From: RUG191 sp045642225
GTDB taxonomy: Bacteria > Bacillota > Clostridia > Lachnospirales > Lachnospiraceae
Length of the DNA stretch: 64,000 nt
Direction: 5' to 3'
Assembly: GCA_045642225.1 (NCBI GenBank)
Contig: JAZUIN010000024.1
Span: 1-64,000, forward strand
Shown one piece after another: positions 42,506 through 52,101 of this stretch; position 1 is the stretch's first letter; every line of letters starts with the position of its first letter. The notes beneath the pieces are model-generated. The model had not been told where the DNA came from, ran no database searches, and was given only the letters and a program-made list of their open reading frames with translations. Both the position numbers and the translations under genes were made by a program.

Positions 42506-45451
42506 CTAGAAATTCTTAGGATTCTCCTTCTTGAACTTACGTGTTCTTAGAATTGACATTACTAAGCAAAGTATCCACAATGCCATGAAAATAATCATAA
42601 GCGTTGTAACTATCTTAAGTAACGATGGACTTGTCTTAGTTATAACAGTGTCTGCAGTAATTTTGTTCATTGCTTGAGAGTTTGCAATTGCATATAAATT
42701 ATGGTGACATGCCTCTCTCATAGCCGTTACAATAACAGGATCATTCTTATATTTTGGCAATTGACTTGTTACGTACCAAAGCATAGCATCAAAGCACGAT
42801 ACACCGCCTGCCATAAGTCCATCAACACCATTTACATATTGTGTCAAAACATTATCTGTAATAGTTAACCCCTTAGAGCCCCATTCTTCACGCATTATGT
42901 TTGTCATCAAACCACGATTTGCACCTGACCAAGTTGTACCCCATCTTGTGTAAGCAACCATTGTACCACCGGCATTACCTTCTACGAATGGTGCCTCAAA
43001 GGCTTTCAAATACAACTCTCTTGCAGCCTGCTCTGTCAACCATACACCAAGACCTATTCTGTCTTGCTCACTATCGTTAAGTGCAAAATGTTTCATTGCA
43101 ACGTGAACGCCCTTCTTCTCTATTTCTGCAACCTCTGGTGTACATATAGCTCCTGAAAGGAATCCATCTTCTGAATAATACTCAAAGTTTCTTCCACCAT
43201 ATGGTGTTCTATGAATGTTATTACCCGGTCCATAAAGAATTGTTATTCCTGCTGATAAGCAGTTATTTCCAATAACTTTACCAACCTTAGCCATTAATTC
43301 TGTGTTAAATGTTGCTGCCATAACATCTTCTGATGTAAATGCTGTTGCTTTCATTTGAGATGAATCTGCTCCAAATAAGGATGCTGTTAGACCTTGTGGT
43401 CCATTCTCATCTCTTGTCTGTGGTGCTTGCACAGATTCTACTGGCATTGTCCAGTGGAATGCATCACCAATAAATGCAACCATTTCATCAAATGTTAATT
43501 GGTCAAGTAACTTCTCCCACTTAGGATCGTCATATGGCAATCCAATCATTTCCGCTAGCTTAATTCCATTCTTTGCACCTAATGTAGGCATTGTTACTTT
43601 GGAATTTTCGTCTGTTTTATATTTTACTAGCTGTAAATCTTCAATCATCTTATCTGTTAACTCTAATTGAACAGTTTTTGGCCATGTACCATTCCAATCA
43701 CTTCGTGACAAATAAGTAACCTTTTGACCACCTGCTCCTGAATACGTATTTATATCAGACTCTGAAAGTTGATTTGTTATTGGTGTACCATTCTTAGACT
43801 TAGAATATGTTGTTGTATCTAAGTTAGCTTCTTTGAAATTGTATACTAATGACTTATTACCATCAGCATCCATTCTATTATTTGTGCTTGATACTGTATA
43901 GCCCTTAGCCGCTAAAACATTATTTACAGCATCATGACTTGATTTGGCTGCTGTCAAATAATAATCTCCAGCATCTAAAATATAAGTCTTAGCTCCGTTA
44001 GAATCATATGACGCCAAATCTTTTTTGTTAACATTTACCGTAATAGTTTCTGATTGTCCAGCTTCGATTATATTAGTCTTACCAAAACCAACCAAATTCA
44101 CTGAAGCTTTCTCAATTCCATTTGCCTTGTCATAATCTGTATAAGGAGTACTTGAATAAATCTGCACTGTTTCCTTACCCGCTTTATTTCCAGTATTAGT
44201 TACTTTGAGTGTAACCTTATAAGAATCTGTTGCAGCATCATATACAGTATTCATATCAGAATATTTGAAATCTGTATAGCTTAATCCATGACCAAATGCA
44301 TATGCAACAATGTCATTATAATTGTATTCTCCAGCATTACCCTTTTGCATTACATAATCTTCATAACGAGTCTCATAATATTTGTATCCTACGTAAATGC
44401 CCTCTTGATACAACATATATGTTTTTGCCGTATCTGGAATCTTAGTTATATCTCCGCTATAAGTAACTGGTGTAAAGTTAGCCATAGCTGGTGAAGAGTA
44501 GTTGTCATAGCAATATGTATCTACCAATCTACCAGATGGATTTACTTTACCCGCAAGAATTTCTCCTATAGCATCAACACCACTAATACCAACATCGCCA
44601 ATCCAAAGCGCAGCATCAACACCATATTCATTATTCTTCAAGAAATCTACTTGTAGTGGATTTGCCGAGTTAATCAAGATAACAACCTTCTTAATCTCGC
44701 CATTTGCTTTCATATTAGCAATGTTTTTCATCATCTCTTTTTCATCATCATTTAATGACAAATAATTGCTTGTATTATATGTACAGTCAGCTCCTTCTCC
44801 ACCAACACGTGAGAATACAACAACTGCTGCATCAGAATAATCCTTTACAGAATCCAAAGCATCTTTCGTGTATACATTCCATGGACATTCCGAAATTACG
44901 GCTGCATCCAAGCTTACTGTTCCACCAACTTTTCTTGCATATTTTTGTGCTTCCTTAGAATTATAGAAATCCCACATCGTTGGATTAACTGTAATTCCTG
45001 CTGCTTCTAACGACTGCTTCAAGTTCTTAGCTGAGCTTGCATCAACATTTCCCGAACCTGTTCCACCATAAACTAAATTAGTACTAGAATTAGAGAATAG
45101 TGTGACTTTAGCTCCTTCTAGTGGAAGTGCATTGTTATCGTTCTTAAGCAAAGCTGCACCTTCTGCTTCGACTTGCTTACATACGTCCAATCCGTCTTGA
45201 ACCATATCCTCTACAGAATTATAATCAGACGCATATCTGATAGCATTTTCATCCTCTCCCTTAATATTGTTAAATGTGCCACTTGAAAATGCTGCAATAG
45301 TATTATCAAACAATGTCAAAAATACAACCGCAACAACTAACACCCATGCTATAATTCCAAAGACTATAGTCAACGGGCCAAATGGTCTTTTAGCTTTTCT
45401 TTTGGCTTTTCTATAAGCCTTTTTCTTTTGTTTTAGCTCCTTATTATCCAT
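42506..45451 (-). CDS. Domain-permuted GH3 beta-glucosidase, membrane-anchored
   Basis: A 981-residue glycoside hydrolase family 3 enzyme whose domains are in the reverse order to typical GH3. The C-type domain comes first (ALLKNDNNALPLEGAKVTLF, VVVFSRVGGEGAD), then a fibronectin III-like part, and the TIM-barrel N-type domain comes last with GLTASLFGADSSQMKATAFT, MKHFALNDSEQDR and the nucleophile region GLTITDNVLTQY. This inverted order is known from Ruminococcus and Butyrivibrio beta-glucosidases. Hydrophobic helices at about 25-50 and 945-970 flank it, so both ends may be in the membrane. It should release glucose or a similar sugar from beta-glycosides. It sits between GH2 and the GPH symporter. 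Confidence 0.9.
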   Translation of the reverse strand: MDNKELKQKKKAYRKAKRKAKRPFGPLTIVFGIIAWVLVVAVVFLTLFDNTIAAFSSGTFNNIKGEDENAIRYASDYNSVEDMVQDGLDVCKQVEAEGAALLKNDNNALPLEGAKVTLFSNSSTNLVYGGTGSGNVDASSAKNLKQSLEAAGITVNPTMWDFYNSKEAQKYARKVGGTVSLDAAVISECPWNVYTKDALDSVKDYSDAAVVVFSRVGGEGADCTYNTSNYLSLNDDEKEMMKNIANMKANGEIKKVVILINSANPLQVDFLKNNEYGVDAALWIGDVGISGVDAIGEILAGKVNPSGRLVDTYCYDNYSSPAMANFTPVTYSGDITKIPDTAKTYMLYQEGIYVGYKYYETRYEDYVMQKGNAGEYNYNDIVAYAFGHGLSYTDFKYSDMNTVYDAATDSYKVTLKVTNTGNKAGKETVQIYSSTPYTDYDKANGIEKASVNLVGFGKTNIIEAGQSETITVNVNKKDLASYDSNGAKTYILDAGDYYLTAAKSSHDAVNNVLAAKGYTVSSTNNRMDADGNKSLVYNFKEANLDTTTYSKSKNGTPITNQLSESDINTYSGAGGQKVTYLSRSDWNGTWPKTVQLELTDKMIEDLQLVKYKTDENSKVTMPTLGAKNGIKLAEMIGLPYDDPKWEKLLDQLTFDEMVAFIGDAFHWTMPVESVQAPQTRDENGPQGLTASLFGADSSQMKATAFTSEDVMAATFNTELMAKVGKVIGNNCLSAGITILYGPGNNIHRTPYGGRNFEYYSEDGFLSGAICTPEVAEIEKKGVHVAMKHFALNDSEQDRIGLGVWLTEQAARELYLKAFEAPFVEGNAGGTMVAYTRWGTTWSGANRGLMTNIMREEWGSKGLTITDNVLTQYVNGVDGLMAGGVSCFDAMLWYVTSQLPKYKNDPVIVTAMREACHHNLYAIANSQAMNKITADTVITKTSPSLLKIVTTLMIIFMALWILCLVMSILRTRKFKKENPKNF

Positions 45452-45466
45452 CGATACCTCCTTTTC

Positions 45467-47461
45467 TTATACCCAATTCATTGCGTTTCCCTTAGGTGTT
45501 TTATATTTATCCAAAAGCTTATCCGTCTTGACAATAACGGTTTCATCCACAAACTCGTTACCATCTTTATCTCGTGCAATTACCTTTATCTTATTCTCTG
45601 GTTTAGAATCAAGTGCAAACGTGAAAGTACGCTCACCACACTGCGTCTCAAGCTCTTCACCATTCTGATAAATAGTAACCACAGGAAGATTTGAATAAAC
45701 CTTTATCTTTAACTTTTTACCAGGTCTTGCTTCAAACTTCTTTCCACATATATGAACAAATTTCTCTTCGGACCAGGCTGCCTTGTATGCATAGAAGCTA
45801 TCCTTTTTCACCTTCCTGTCAAAAGTAACTAACCCCTTGTGATTCATTCCTGGCTCGCCACCTTGATCTCTAGCATCTGCTGCAAAGTCGAACATATTCC
45901 ATACATAACTTCCCCAGATAAATTTATGCCTCTCAAAACACTTAATCATATATTCATGATAAATAGCTTGATAGTCTTCCGTCTGATCTCCTCTACGAGG
46001 TCTAATGGAATGAAGATTTGGCATTCCCTCAGCACCATATTCAGAATATCCTAACGGTTTCTTTGGATGGAAAATGCGATACCAATACATAAACAAATCG
46101 TTCATGAATAGCCCCGGAAAATACCAACCATAATAATTATTCCAAGCTATGATATCGCTTATATATGTTATTGGATGAAATGGCGTACACATCGAGAAGC
46201 ATGCCATTGTAGTCAATCTTGTTGGATCTAACTTCTTAATAAGCTTCTGCAATTTCTTATGATTCTTGATACAATCACCAAAAGAATTCTTCCAAGAAAT
46301 TGTTATCTCATTTGAAATCCCCCACATAACTATTGACGGGTGGTTATAGTTTTGAACTACTAACTCTTTCATTTGAAAATGTGTATTATCATTTCCACTC
46401 TTCATATGCATTGAAATGTAAGGAATCTCTGCCCAAACAATCATTCCATATTTGTCACACAAATCATAAAAATATTGATTATGCTGATAATGCGCAAGCC
46501 TTATAGAATTTGTTCCCATTTCACGAATCAAATCCATATCTTCTTCCATCATTTCATAAGTGATGGCATTACCTATTCCTTTACGGTCCTGATGTCTAGA
46601 TACCCCTTTAAGCGGAAAGCTTCTTCCATTCAAGAAGAAACCTCTGCTTGGGTCTACACTAAAGAATCTAAAGCCAGTATACTCGACAACTTCATCAACA
46701 ACCTCTTCTCCTTTGACTAAGGTGGTTACGAACTTATACCTATACGGATTATCTATGCCATCCCAAAGAATTGCATCCTTTATATCAAATGTTAATTTTG
46801 CTTTTGCATTTGAATTAACACCTTTATCTGCTTCATAAACTAACTTTTCATCTTCGTCAAATACTTTAAGCTTTACCGAAAATTTTTCTTCCGACGATAT
46901 AGTAAAATATGTCTTAACTTCAACATTTACATTTGCTCTTCTTAGAACTCCTAAAGCATTATCACTAGACTCCTTTTCTTGCAATGTATCTTCAAAAACC
47001 TTTGATGTGATTTGAACTCCTTTGCTCCCATAGAAATCCAAATCAAATCTATCCTTCGGAACAATTAAGATTTTGACATCCCTATATATTCCTCCATAAA
47101 ATGTAAAATCTGCTCGCTGTGGATAAACCTTATCATTAACACTATTATCTACTTTAACAACAAGCTCATTTTCCTCGTCAAGATACGGCGTTACATTTAC
47201 ACGAAATGTGCTATAACCATTATGATGCTCGCACAATTCTTTACCATTAAACACAACAAAAGCACTCGCATTTACACCAAGAAATTCTAGGTACACCTCT
47301 TGAGTACTTTCATCATACTCAATAGCACCTAGTTTCTTCTTGTAAATACAAGTGCCTCTGTAATAATCATTCCCTCCATCTTGGCCATCAATATTGTTCC
47401 AAGTATGCGGCAAATCAACACAAGACAGTTCATCCTCTTTAACAAACTGCCATCCATCCAT
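45467..47461 (-). CDS. GH2 beta-galactosidase / beta-glucuronidase-like glycosidase
   Basis: A 664-residue GH2 enzyme. A jelly-roll sugar-binding domain (DLPHTWNNIDGQDGG, NDYYRGTCIYKKKL) and an immunoglobulin-like domain come before the barrel, which has the signature NGRSFPLKGVSRHQDRKGIG and IREMGTNSIRLAHYQH, the acid/base Glu in VMWGISNEI and the nucleophile Glu in LGYSEYGAEGMP. It removes beta-linked galactose or glucuronate; the exact sugar is not predictable from motif alone. It is the first gene of a three-gene operon with GH3 and a GPH symporter. The start at 47461 has GGAGAAA at 8 bp; another in-frame ATG lies 15 bp upstream. A -10 TATACT is near 47510-47520. Confidence 0.88.
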   Translation of the reverse strand: MDGWQFVKEDELSCVDLPHTWNNIDGQDGGNDYYRGTCIYKKKLGAIEYDESTQEVYLEFLGVNASAFVVFNGKELCEHHNGYSTFRVNVTPYLDEENELVVKVDNSVNDKVYPQRADFTFYGGIYRDVKILIVPKDRFDLDFYGSKGVQITSKVFEDTLQEKESSDNALGVLRRANVNVEVKTYFTISSEEKFSVKLKVFDEDEKLVYEADKGVNSNAKAKLTFDIKDAILWDGIDNPYRYKFVTTLVKGEEVVDEVVEYTGFRFFSVDPSRGFFLNGRSFPLKGVSRHQDRKGIGNAITYEMMEEDMDLIREMGTNSIRLAHYQHNQYFYDLCDKYGMIVWAEIPYISMHMKSGNDNTHFQMKELVVQNYNHPSIVMWGISNEITISWKNSFGDCIKNHKKLQKLIKKLDPTRLTTMACFSMCTPFHPITYISDIIAWNNYYGWYFPGLFMNDLFMYWYRIFHPKKPLGYSEYGAEGMPNLHSIRPRRGDQTEDYQAIYHEYMIKCFERHKFIWGSYVWNMFDFAADARDQGGEPGMNHKGLVTFDRKVKKDSFYAYKAAWSEEKFVHICGKKFEARPGKKLKIKVYSNLPVVTIYQNGEELETQCGERTFTFALDSKPENKIKVIARDKDGNEFVDETVIVKTDKLLDKYKTPKGNAMNWV

Positions 47462-47566
47462 TATTAATTTCTCCATATATTATACCCCATAGTAAAAATA
47501 GTTCCCTAGAAAAGTATAACATATAAGTGTTTTTGTGGTAAAGAATTTTTTTAGTTTCCAAACTCT

Positions 47567-48013
47567 TTATTCTTTATCCTCCTCAAGAATTGATGTACAG
47601 CATGGACATCTAGTTGCTTCAATATCAATTATACTCTTGCAATAAGGACATGTTTTTTCTGTATCAGGTTCAACTTCTTCCTTCTTCAAAGTCTTTAACC
47701 TATCTCCAACTCTATTTAGCGCTCTAATTATTAAGAAAATAATCAACGCTGTTATCAAGAAATTTAGAACTGCTGTAATGAAATTACCATAGCTTAAGAC
47801 TGGTGCATTTTCACCACTTCCCAACTTAACTACTAAATAAGAGAAATCTGTTCCACCAAACAAACCTATTATTGGTGTTAAAATGTCCTTATTAAGCGAT
47901 GTGACAATTGCCGTAAATGCGCCACCTACGATAACACCGACAGCCATGTCCATTACATTTCCTCTCATTATGAATTTCTTAAACTCACTAAAAAAACCGT
48001 TTTTCTTACTCAT
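47567..48013 (-). CDS. mscL: Large-conductance mechanosensitive channel MscL
   Basis: A 148-residue membrane protein. KKFIMRGNVMDMAVGVIVGG is the channel-lining first helix and the amphipathic start, YGNFITAVLNFLITALIIFL the second helix. It forms a pentamer that opens under membrane tension and releases solutes in osmotic downshock. The C-terminus is unusual: CPYCKSIIDIEATRCPCC forms a zinc-ribbon pair of Cys-x-x-Cys sites after the normal MscL end. The start ATG is at 48013. It lies between GH2 and coaBC, likely on its own transcript. Confidence 0.95.
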   Translation of the reverse strand: MSKKNGFFSEFKKFIMRGNVMDMAVGVIVGGAFTAIVTSLNKDILTPIIGLFGGTDFSYLVVKLGSGENAPVLSYGNFITAVLNFLITALIIFLIIRALNRVGDRLKTLKKEEVEPDTEKTCPYCKSIIDIEATRCPCCTSILEEDKE

Positions 48014-48086
48014 CTTTCTCTTCTATAATTCAACTTTTGTAAAAATTGAATTCCCCTTCCTTTAATGTTTTTCCTAAACAATTATA

Positions 48087-49277
48087 TCAAATTTTGTGGA
48101 TTATCTCATCTAAAATTCTTTGCGCTACAGCTTCCTTTGACATTTTCTGAAGCTGAATCTCGTCTTGCTTTGTTATTATTGTAACAACATTTGTATCGAC
48201 ACCAAAGCCTGCTCCTTCTACCTTCAAATTATTAGCAACAATCATATCTATATTTTTCTTCGCAAGCTTCTTTCTAGAATTTTCCAGCATATTTTCTGTT
48301 TCCATAGAAAATCCACAAATGAACTGTCCCTCTTTACGATTGTTACCAAGCTCAGCTAAAATGTCTTTTGTTCTAACCAAAGGAATCGTCATATCATCAT
48401 CTGACTTTTTCATCTTCTCGTCACTTACTTCTGCAGGAGTATAATCAGCAACTGCTGCCGATTTAATAATAATGTCATTTTCAGCCTGTCGCTTTGTTAC
48501 TTCCTGATACATTTCCTCGGCACTTTCTACCGAAACCAGATTCACAAATGCAGGTGATTCTATTGATACTGCTCCGCTCACCAAAGTAACCTCGGCTCCA
48601 CGAAGTGCAGCTATTTTTGCAATTGCATATCCCATTTTCCCAGTAGAATGGTTTGTAATAAATCTTACGGGGTCTATTGCTTCTCTTGTTGGCCCTGCTG
48701 TAACAAGGATCTTTTTCCCTAGCAAATCCTTCTCAAAAGCAACTTCCTTCAAAATATAATTCAACAAAACTTCCGGCTCAGGCATTTTACCCGCACCAGT
48801 ATCTCCACACGCTAAGTATCCGCTTGCTGGTGTAATTACTTCCATTCCATAATGCTTAAGCTTTGCTATATTATCTTGCAAAATTAGATTCTCATACATA
48901 TTAGTATTCATTGCAGGTGCAACTATTTTCTTACACTTACATGCCATAATAGTAGTTGTAAGCATGTCATCTGCGATTCCATTTGCTATTTTACCAATAA
49001 CATTTGCAGTTGCAGGCGCAACGAGAACAACGTCAGCTTTCTTCGCAATAGATACATGCTCCACTTGAAAATCAAAATCTCTGTCGAAGGTCTCTACAAG
49101 ACATTTATTTCCAGTTAACGACTCAAATGTAATTGGTGTTATAAACTGTGTCGCATTCTTTGTCATTATAACTTCCACATTAGCATGCAGCTTTTTTAAC
49201 ATGCTAGCTAACGATGCTATCTTGTATGCTGCAATGCTTCCACTCACACCTAGCACAATGCACTTTCCTTGTAACAT
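48087..49277 (-). CDS. coaBC: Bifunctional phosphopantothenoylcysteine decarboxylase / PPC synthetase CoaBC
   Basis: A 396-residue flavoprotein fusion. The CoaC half (1-185) has GVSGSIAAYKIASLASMLKK, HVSIAKKADVVLVAPATANV, PAMNTNMYEN and the lid Cys in GYLACGDTGAGKMPEPE. The CoaB half (186-396) begins KKILVTAGPTREAIDPVRFI and TNHSTGKMGYAIAKIAALRG, with IKSAAVADYTP later. It ligates cysteine to phosphopantothenate and decarboxylates it. It follows panD by 28 bp, making the pantothenate-to-CoA route one operon. Confidence 0.95.
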   Translation of the reverse strand: MLQGKCIVLGVSGSIAAYKIASLASMLKKLHANVEVIMTKNATQFITPITFESLTGNKCLVETFDRDFDFQVEHVSIAKKADVVLVAPATANVIGKIANGIADDMLTTTIMACKCKKIVAPAMNTNMYENLILQDNIAKLKHYGMEVITPASGYLACGDTGAGKMPEPEVLLNYILKEVAFEKDLLGKKILVTAGPTREAIDPVRFITNHSTGKMGYAIAKIAALRGAEVTLVSGAVSIESPAFVNLVSVESAEEMYQEVTKRQAENDIIIKSAAVADYTPAEVSDEKMKKSDDDMTIPLVRTKDILAELGNNRKEGQFICGFSMETENMLENSRKKLAKKNIDMIVANNLKVEGAGFGVDTNVVTIITKQDEIQLQKMSKEAVAQRILDEIIHKI

Positions 49278-49305
49278 ATTTTTCCCTCTTTTATCAAATC
49301 AAAAA

Positions 49306-49704
49306 CTACTTAGTAAAATCTTCTGTTAACAAGCCATGTTTTTCATAACGTGATGTACTAACAACCTTGTTATCGTCATCAACAAATACTACGTATGGTT
49401 TGTGCTCTCTTGCTTCCTCTTCGCTCATCTGTGCGTAACTCATAATAATGACATGATCTCCTAATGCAACCTGTCTTGCCGCTGCACCATTCAAACAAAT
49501 CATTCCACTTCCAGCTTCACCTGCGATAGTATAAGTTTCAAAACGATTACCATTCTCAACATCAACCACTTGTACATACTCATATTCAAGAATCCCTGCA
49601 GCGTCAAGCAACTCGCTATCCACCGTAATACTTCCTACATAATTTAATTCTGCTTGTGTAACAATTGCACGATGAATTTTTCCTTTTAACATTGTAATGT
49701 TCAT
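49306..49704 (-). CDS. panD: Aspartate 1-decarboxylase PanD
   Basis: A 132-residue proenzyme starting MNITMLKGKIHRAIVTQAEL. It has the self-cleavage site Gly24-Ser25 in NYVGSITVD, which yields the pyruvoyl group, and the conserved GNRFETYTI and GSGMICLNGAAA. It makes beta-alanine from aspartate for PanC. The start at 49704, following GGAGG, is chosen instead of an upstream in-frame codon. It starts 1 bp after the panC stop. Confidence 0.96.
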   Translation of the reverse strand: MNITMLKGKIHRAIVTQAELNYVGSITVDSELLDAAGILEYEYVQVVDVENGNRFETYTIAGEAGSGMICLNGAAARQVALGDHVIIMSYAQMSEEEAREHKPYVVFVDDDNKVVSTSRYEKHGLLTEDFTK

Positions 49705-49705
49705 C

Positions 49706-50551
49706 TTATGCCTCCACGATAAAATTATCAATCAATCTAGTTGTTCCGATGTAAACAGCGATGGCTACAAGTGTTGTTCCCTCAATTTTTTGAATTGGCT
49801 TAATATAATCAAAATCAACAACATCTACATAGTCAACTTTCGCCAACGGTTCTGTTTCGATGTTATCATAAATTGCTTTCTTTATAGCTTCTGCATCTTT
49901 TTCACCTTGCTCAATTAGTTCTTTTCCAACCTTTAAGCTTTGGCTCAAAATCAATGCAGCTTTGCGCTCTTCTTCATTCAAATAAGTGTTACGAGAACTC
50001 TTAGCAAGTCCATCTTCTTCACGAATGATTGGGCATCCTTTTATCTTTACACCTACATTTAAGTCTGTTACCATTCGCTTAATAACAGCAAGCTGTTGCG
50101 CATCCTTTTGACCGAAATATGCATTATCTGGTGTAACAATATTGAATAATTTCAACACAACCGTTTGTACACCTCTGAAATGTGTAGGACGAGTTTTACC
50201 ACATAACTCTGTTGTCAAGCCATTCATATCAACGTAGGAACAAAAGCCTTCTTTGTACATTTCTTCTGGCTCTGGATGAAAAATCAAATCTACTCCTACA
50301 CCTTCGCAAAGAGCAGCATCCTTCTCTAAATCTCTTGGATAACTTTCTAAATCCTCTGATGGTCCAAACTGCATCGGATTAACGAAAATGCTAACAACAA
50401 CCTTGTCATTTTCTCTTCTAGCCGCTTCCATCAAACTACGATGTCCCTCATGCAAATATCCCATTGTTGGCACAAATCCAACCGTCAAGCCTTCCCTTTT
50501 CCATGCCAAAACTTCCTCTCGTACTTCTTCAACTGTATTACATATTTTCAT
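49706..50551 (-). CDS. panC: Pantothenate synthetase PanC
   Basis: A 281-residue enzyme of the nucleotidyltransferase superfamily: VGFVPTMGYLHEGHRSLMEA holds the HxGH ATP site, VVSIFVNPMQFGPSEDLESY follows, and the FGQKDAQQLAVIKRMVTDLN and SSRNTYLNEEER motifs complete the active site. It joins pantoate and beta-alanine with ATP. Start at 50551 preceded by AGAGGTGA. It is the second gene of the panB-panC-panD-coaBC run. Confidence 0.96.
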   Translation of the reverse strand: MKICNTVEEVREEVLAWKREGLTVGFVPTMGYLHEGHRSLMEAARRENDKVVVSIFVNPMQFGPSEDLESYPRDLEKDAALCEGVGVDLIFHPEPEEMYKEGFCSYVDMNGLTTELCGKTRPTHFRGVQTVVLKLFNIVTPDNAYFGQKDAQQLAVIKRMVTDLNVGVKIKGCPIIREEDGLAKSSRNTYLNEEERKAALILSQSLKVGKELIEQGEKDAEAIKKAIYDNIETEPLAKVDYVDVVDFDYIKPIQKIEGTTLVAIAVYIGTTRLIDNFIVEA

Positions 50552-50605
50552 CACAATCACCTCTTAAATATAAGTATGGACTAACTTATGTTAGTACTAT
50601 TTATC

Positions 50606-51433
50606 TTAGTATAACTTCTCTATAATTCCATCTTCCATTTTATATGTATGCTCTTCTGCCGGAAATGTTCCATTTTTCACTTCTTCATCATACTGCTTAA
50701 ATGCTTGCGTCATAATTTCTCCAACATTTGCAAAATGCTTTACAAATTTGGGCTTGAAATCTGTAAACATACCCAACATATCTTGATAAACAAGTACTTG
50801 TCCGTCACAACCTGCTCCTGCGCCAATACCAATTGTCGGAATAGAAATAGTCTCGCTCACTTTCTTAGCCAATGCCGCCGGTACACATTCAAGAACAACT
50901 GCAAATGCTCCCGCACGCTCCACAGCTCTTGCATCATCCAAAAGCTTCTGCGCCGCTTGTTCGCCTTTACCTTGCACCTTAAATCCACCAAATGCATTTA
51001 TAGATTGCGGAGTCAAACCGATATGTCCACACACTGGAATCGACGCATCTACTATCGCTTTTATCGTCTCTTCCACTTCAACGCCACCTTCTAATTTAAC
51101 GGCTTGTGCACGTCCCTCTTTCATTAATCTACCTGCATTAACTACTGCATCATATACGGATGTTTGATATGACATAAAAGGCATATCACAAATTATCAAC
51201 GCGTTCTTTGCACCTCGCGCAACTGCACTACAGTGATGAATCATGTCTTCCATAGTAACCGATATTGTATCTTCATATCCTAACATTACATTTCCCAAAG
51301 AATCGCCTACTAGAATAGAATTGATTCCTGCTGCGTCAATAATTTTTGCTGTCGAATAATCATATGCTGTAAGCATAGTTAACTTATCCCCAGAAGCTTT
51401 TGCTTCCTTAAATGTTACTGCTGTATTTTTCAT
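50606..51433 (-). CDS. panB: 3-methyl-2-oxobutanoate hydroxymethyltransferase PanB
   Basis: A 275-residue TIM-barrel protein. TMLTAYDYSTAKIIDAAGIN, ILVGDSLGNVMLGYEDTISV (metal-binding Asp) and AVKLEGGVE are the PanB motifs, with CGHIGLTPQSINAFGGFKVQ and IPTIGIGAGAGCDGQVLVYQ later. It adds a hydroxymethyl group from methylene-tetrahydrofolate to ketoisovalerate. Start at 51433 with AAGGAGAAGG. It is the first gene of the pantothenate operon, preceded by a long structured leader. Confidence 0.96.
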   Translation of the reverse strand: MKNTAVTFKEAKASGDKLTMLTAYDYSTAKIIDAAGINSILVGDSLGNVMLGYEDTISVTMEDMIHHCSAVARGAKNALIICDMPFMSYQTSVYDAVVNAGRLMKEGRAQAVKLEGGVEVEETIKAIVDASIPVCGHIGLTPQSINAFGGFKVQGKGEQAAQKLLDDARAVERAGAFAVVLECVPAALAKKVSETISIPTIGIGAGAGCDGQVLVYQDMLGMFTDFKPKFVKHFANVGEIMTQAFKQYDEEVKNGTFPAEEHTYKMEDGIIEKLY

Positions 51434-51670
51434 TCGCCTTCTCCTTATCTTATTATTTACTTCCAAAAAAGGATTATTTAATTACATATACACTGATTGT
51501 ATCTAGCTGAGCGCTAATAATGATGGTTATGTGAAAACACAACAGATTCTAAGCCACCGAAATGACTTACTAGATTTTTAGAATACTACTTACGTCGATT
51601 CAACTTACGATAAGGCTCCACGATGGATACCTTTCATTTGTGAAATGCAAGTATATTTTCTCGTATTATA
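51434..51670 (-). promoter_or_regulatory. Leader of the pantothenate operon (candidate pan-motif RNA)
   Basis: A -10 TATAAT at 51665-51670 (minus strand; -35 is weak) predicts a leader of about 225 nt. It can fold, for example ATTCT / AGAAT enclosing AAGTCA / TGGCTT around 51545-51590 and GTTGTG / CACATAAC near 51527-51545. The known pan RNA motif lies in such leaders in Firmicutes, but I cannot confirm a match by eye. The region 51671-51819 shows nothing else. Confidence 0.4.
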
Positions 51671-51819
51671 TTTGACTATCATCTGATGTAGTTTCATTAC
51701 AAATACCGCTCAATGATACTACCATAAATCTATCACAGATTAACTAATAAAACAATCATATCTTACAGATATATTCGTGGCAAACACGATTCCAAGACAC
51801 GAAAAAATCATAGATTTTA

Positions 51820-51848
51820 TTGCAATACGAACACACGTTTGATATAAT
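51820..51848 (+). promoter_or_regulatory. Promoter of the type I toxin
   Basis: TTGCAA (51820-51825), 17 bp, TATAAT (51843-51848). It predicts a leader of about 85 nt carrying a hairpin CAGAGGGC / GCCCTCTG (51896-51914) directly before the AAAGGAGG ribosome binding site. Confidence 0.8.
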
Positions 51849-51938
51849 GTTTTCAGGCAATACTATTAGTATGGTAGGTGGTTTCGCCCTCACTTCAGAG
51901 GGCTATGCCCTCTGGACGAAAGAAAGGAGGGATAGCTT

Positions 51939-52025
51939 ATGGTTAATTTTGCAGACTTAATACAGTTTTGTATTCTAATCGTTGCTATTGTTAGTCTTGT
52001 TTACAAGATTTCGCACAAAAAATAA
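51939..52025 (+). CDS. Small holin-like type I toxin
   Basis: A 28-residue peptide that starts MVNFADLIQFCILIVAIVSL and ends with a basic tail (YKISHKK). One membrane helix flanked by charged residues, with D-L-I-Q-F near the start, is the pattern of the holin-like toxins (Hol_Tox family, TxpA/Fst-like). Such peptides insert in the membrane and depolarise it. AAAGGAGG precedes the ATG. Translation may be limited by a leader hairpin at 51896-51914. An antisense RNA with its own promoter and terminator overlaps the 3' end, so this is one half of a type I toxin-antitoxin pair. Confidence 0.75.
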   Translation: MVNFADLIQFCILIVAIVSLVYKISHKK

Positions 52026-52101
52026 CCGCCTCTCGACCAAAGAATGCGGTTACAAAAACTAAAACTTTAGGGCGAACCATCTATCGGTATTGCCTTTTTG
52101 T
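52018..52101 (-). ncRNA. Antisense antitoxin RNA
   Basis: On the minus strand TTGACA (52130-52135), 16 bp, TATAAT (52108-52113) give a consensus promoter starting near 52101. The transcript ends at a hairpin AACCGC / GCGGTT (52024-52029/52046-52051) followed by a run of six T, so it is about 80 nt. It is complementary to the end and 3' untranslated part of the toxin mRNA, as in txpA/ratA. Confidence 0.75.
52069..52096 (+). terminator. Terminator of the toxin mRNA
   Basis: AGGGCGAACC (52069-52078) pairs with GGTATTGCCTT (52086-52096), with wobbles and one bulge, and five T follow in the plus direction. Confidence 0.6.
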
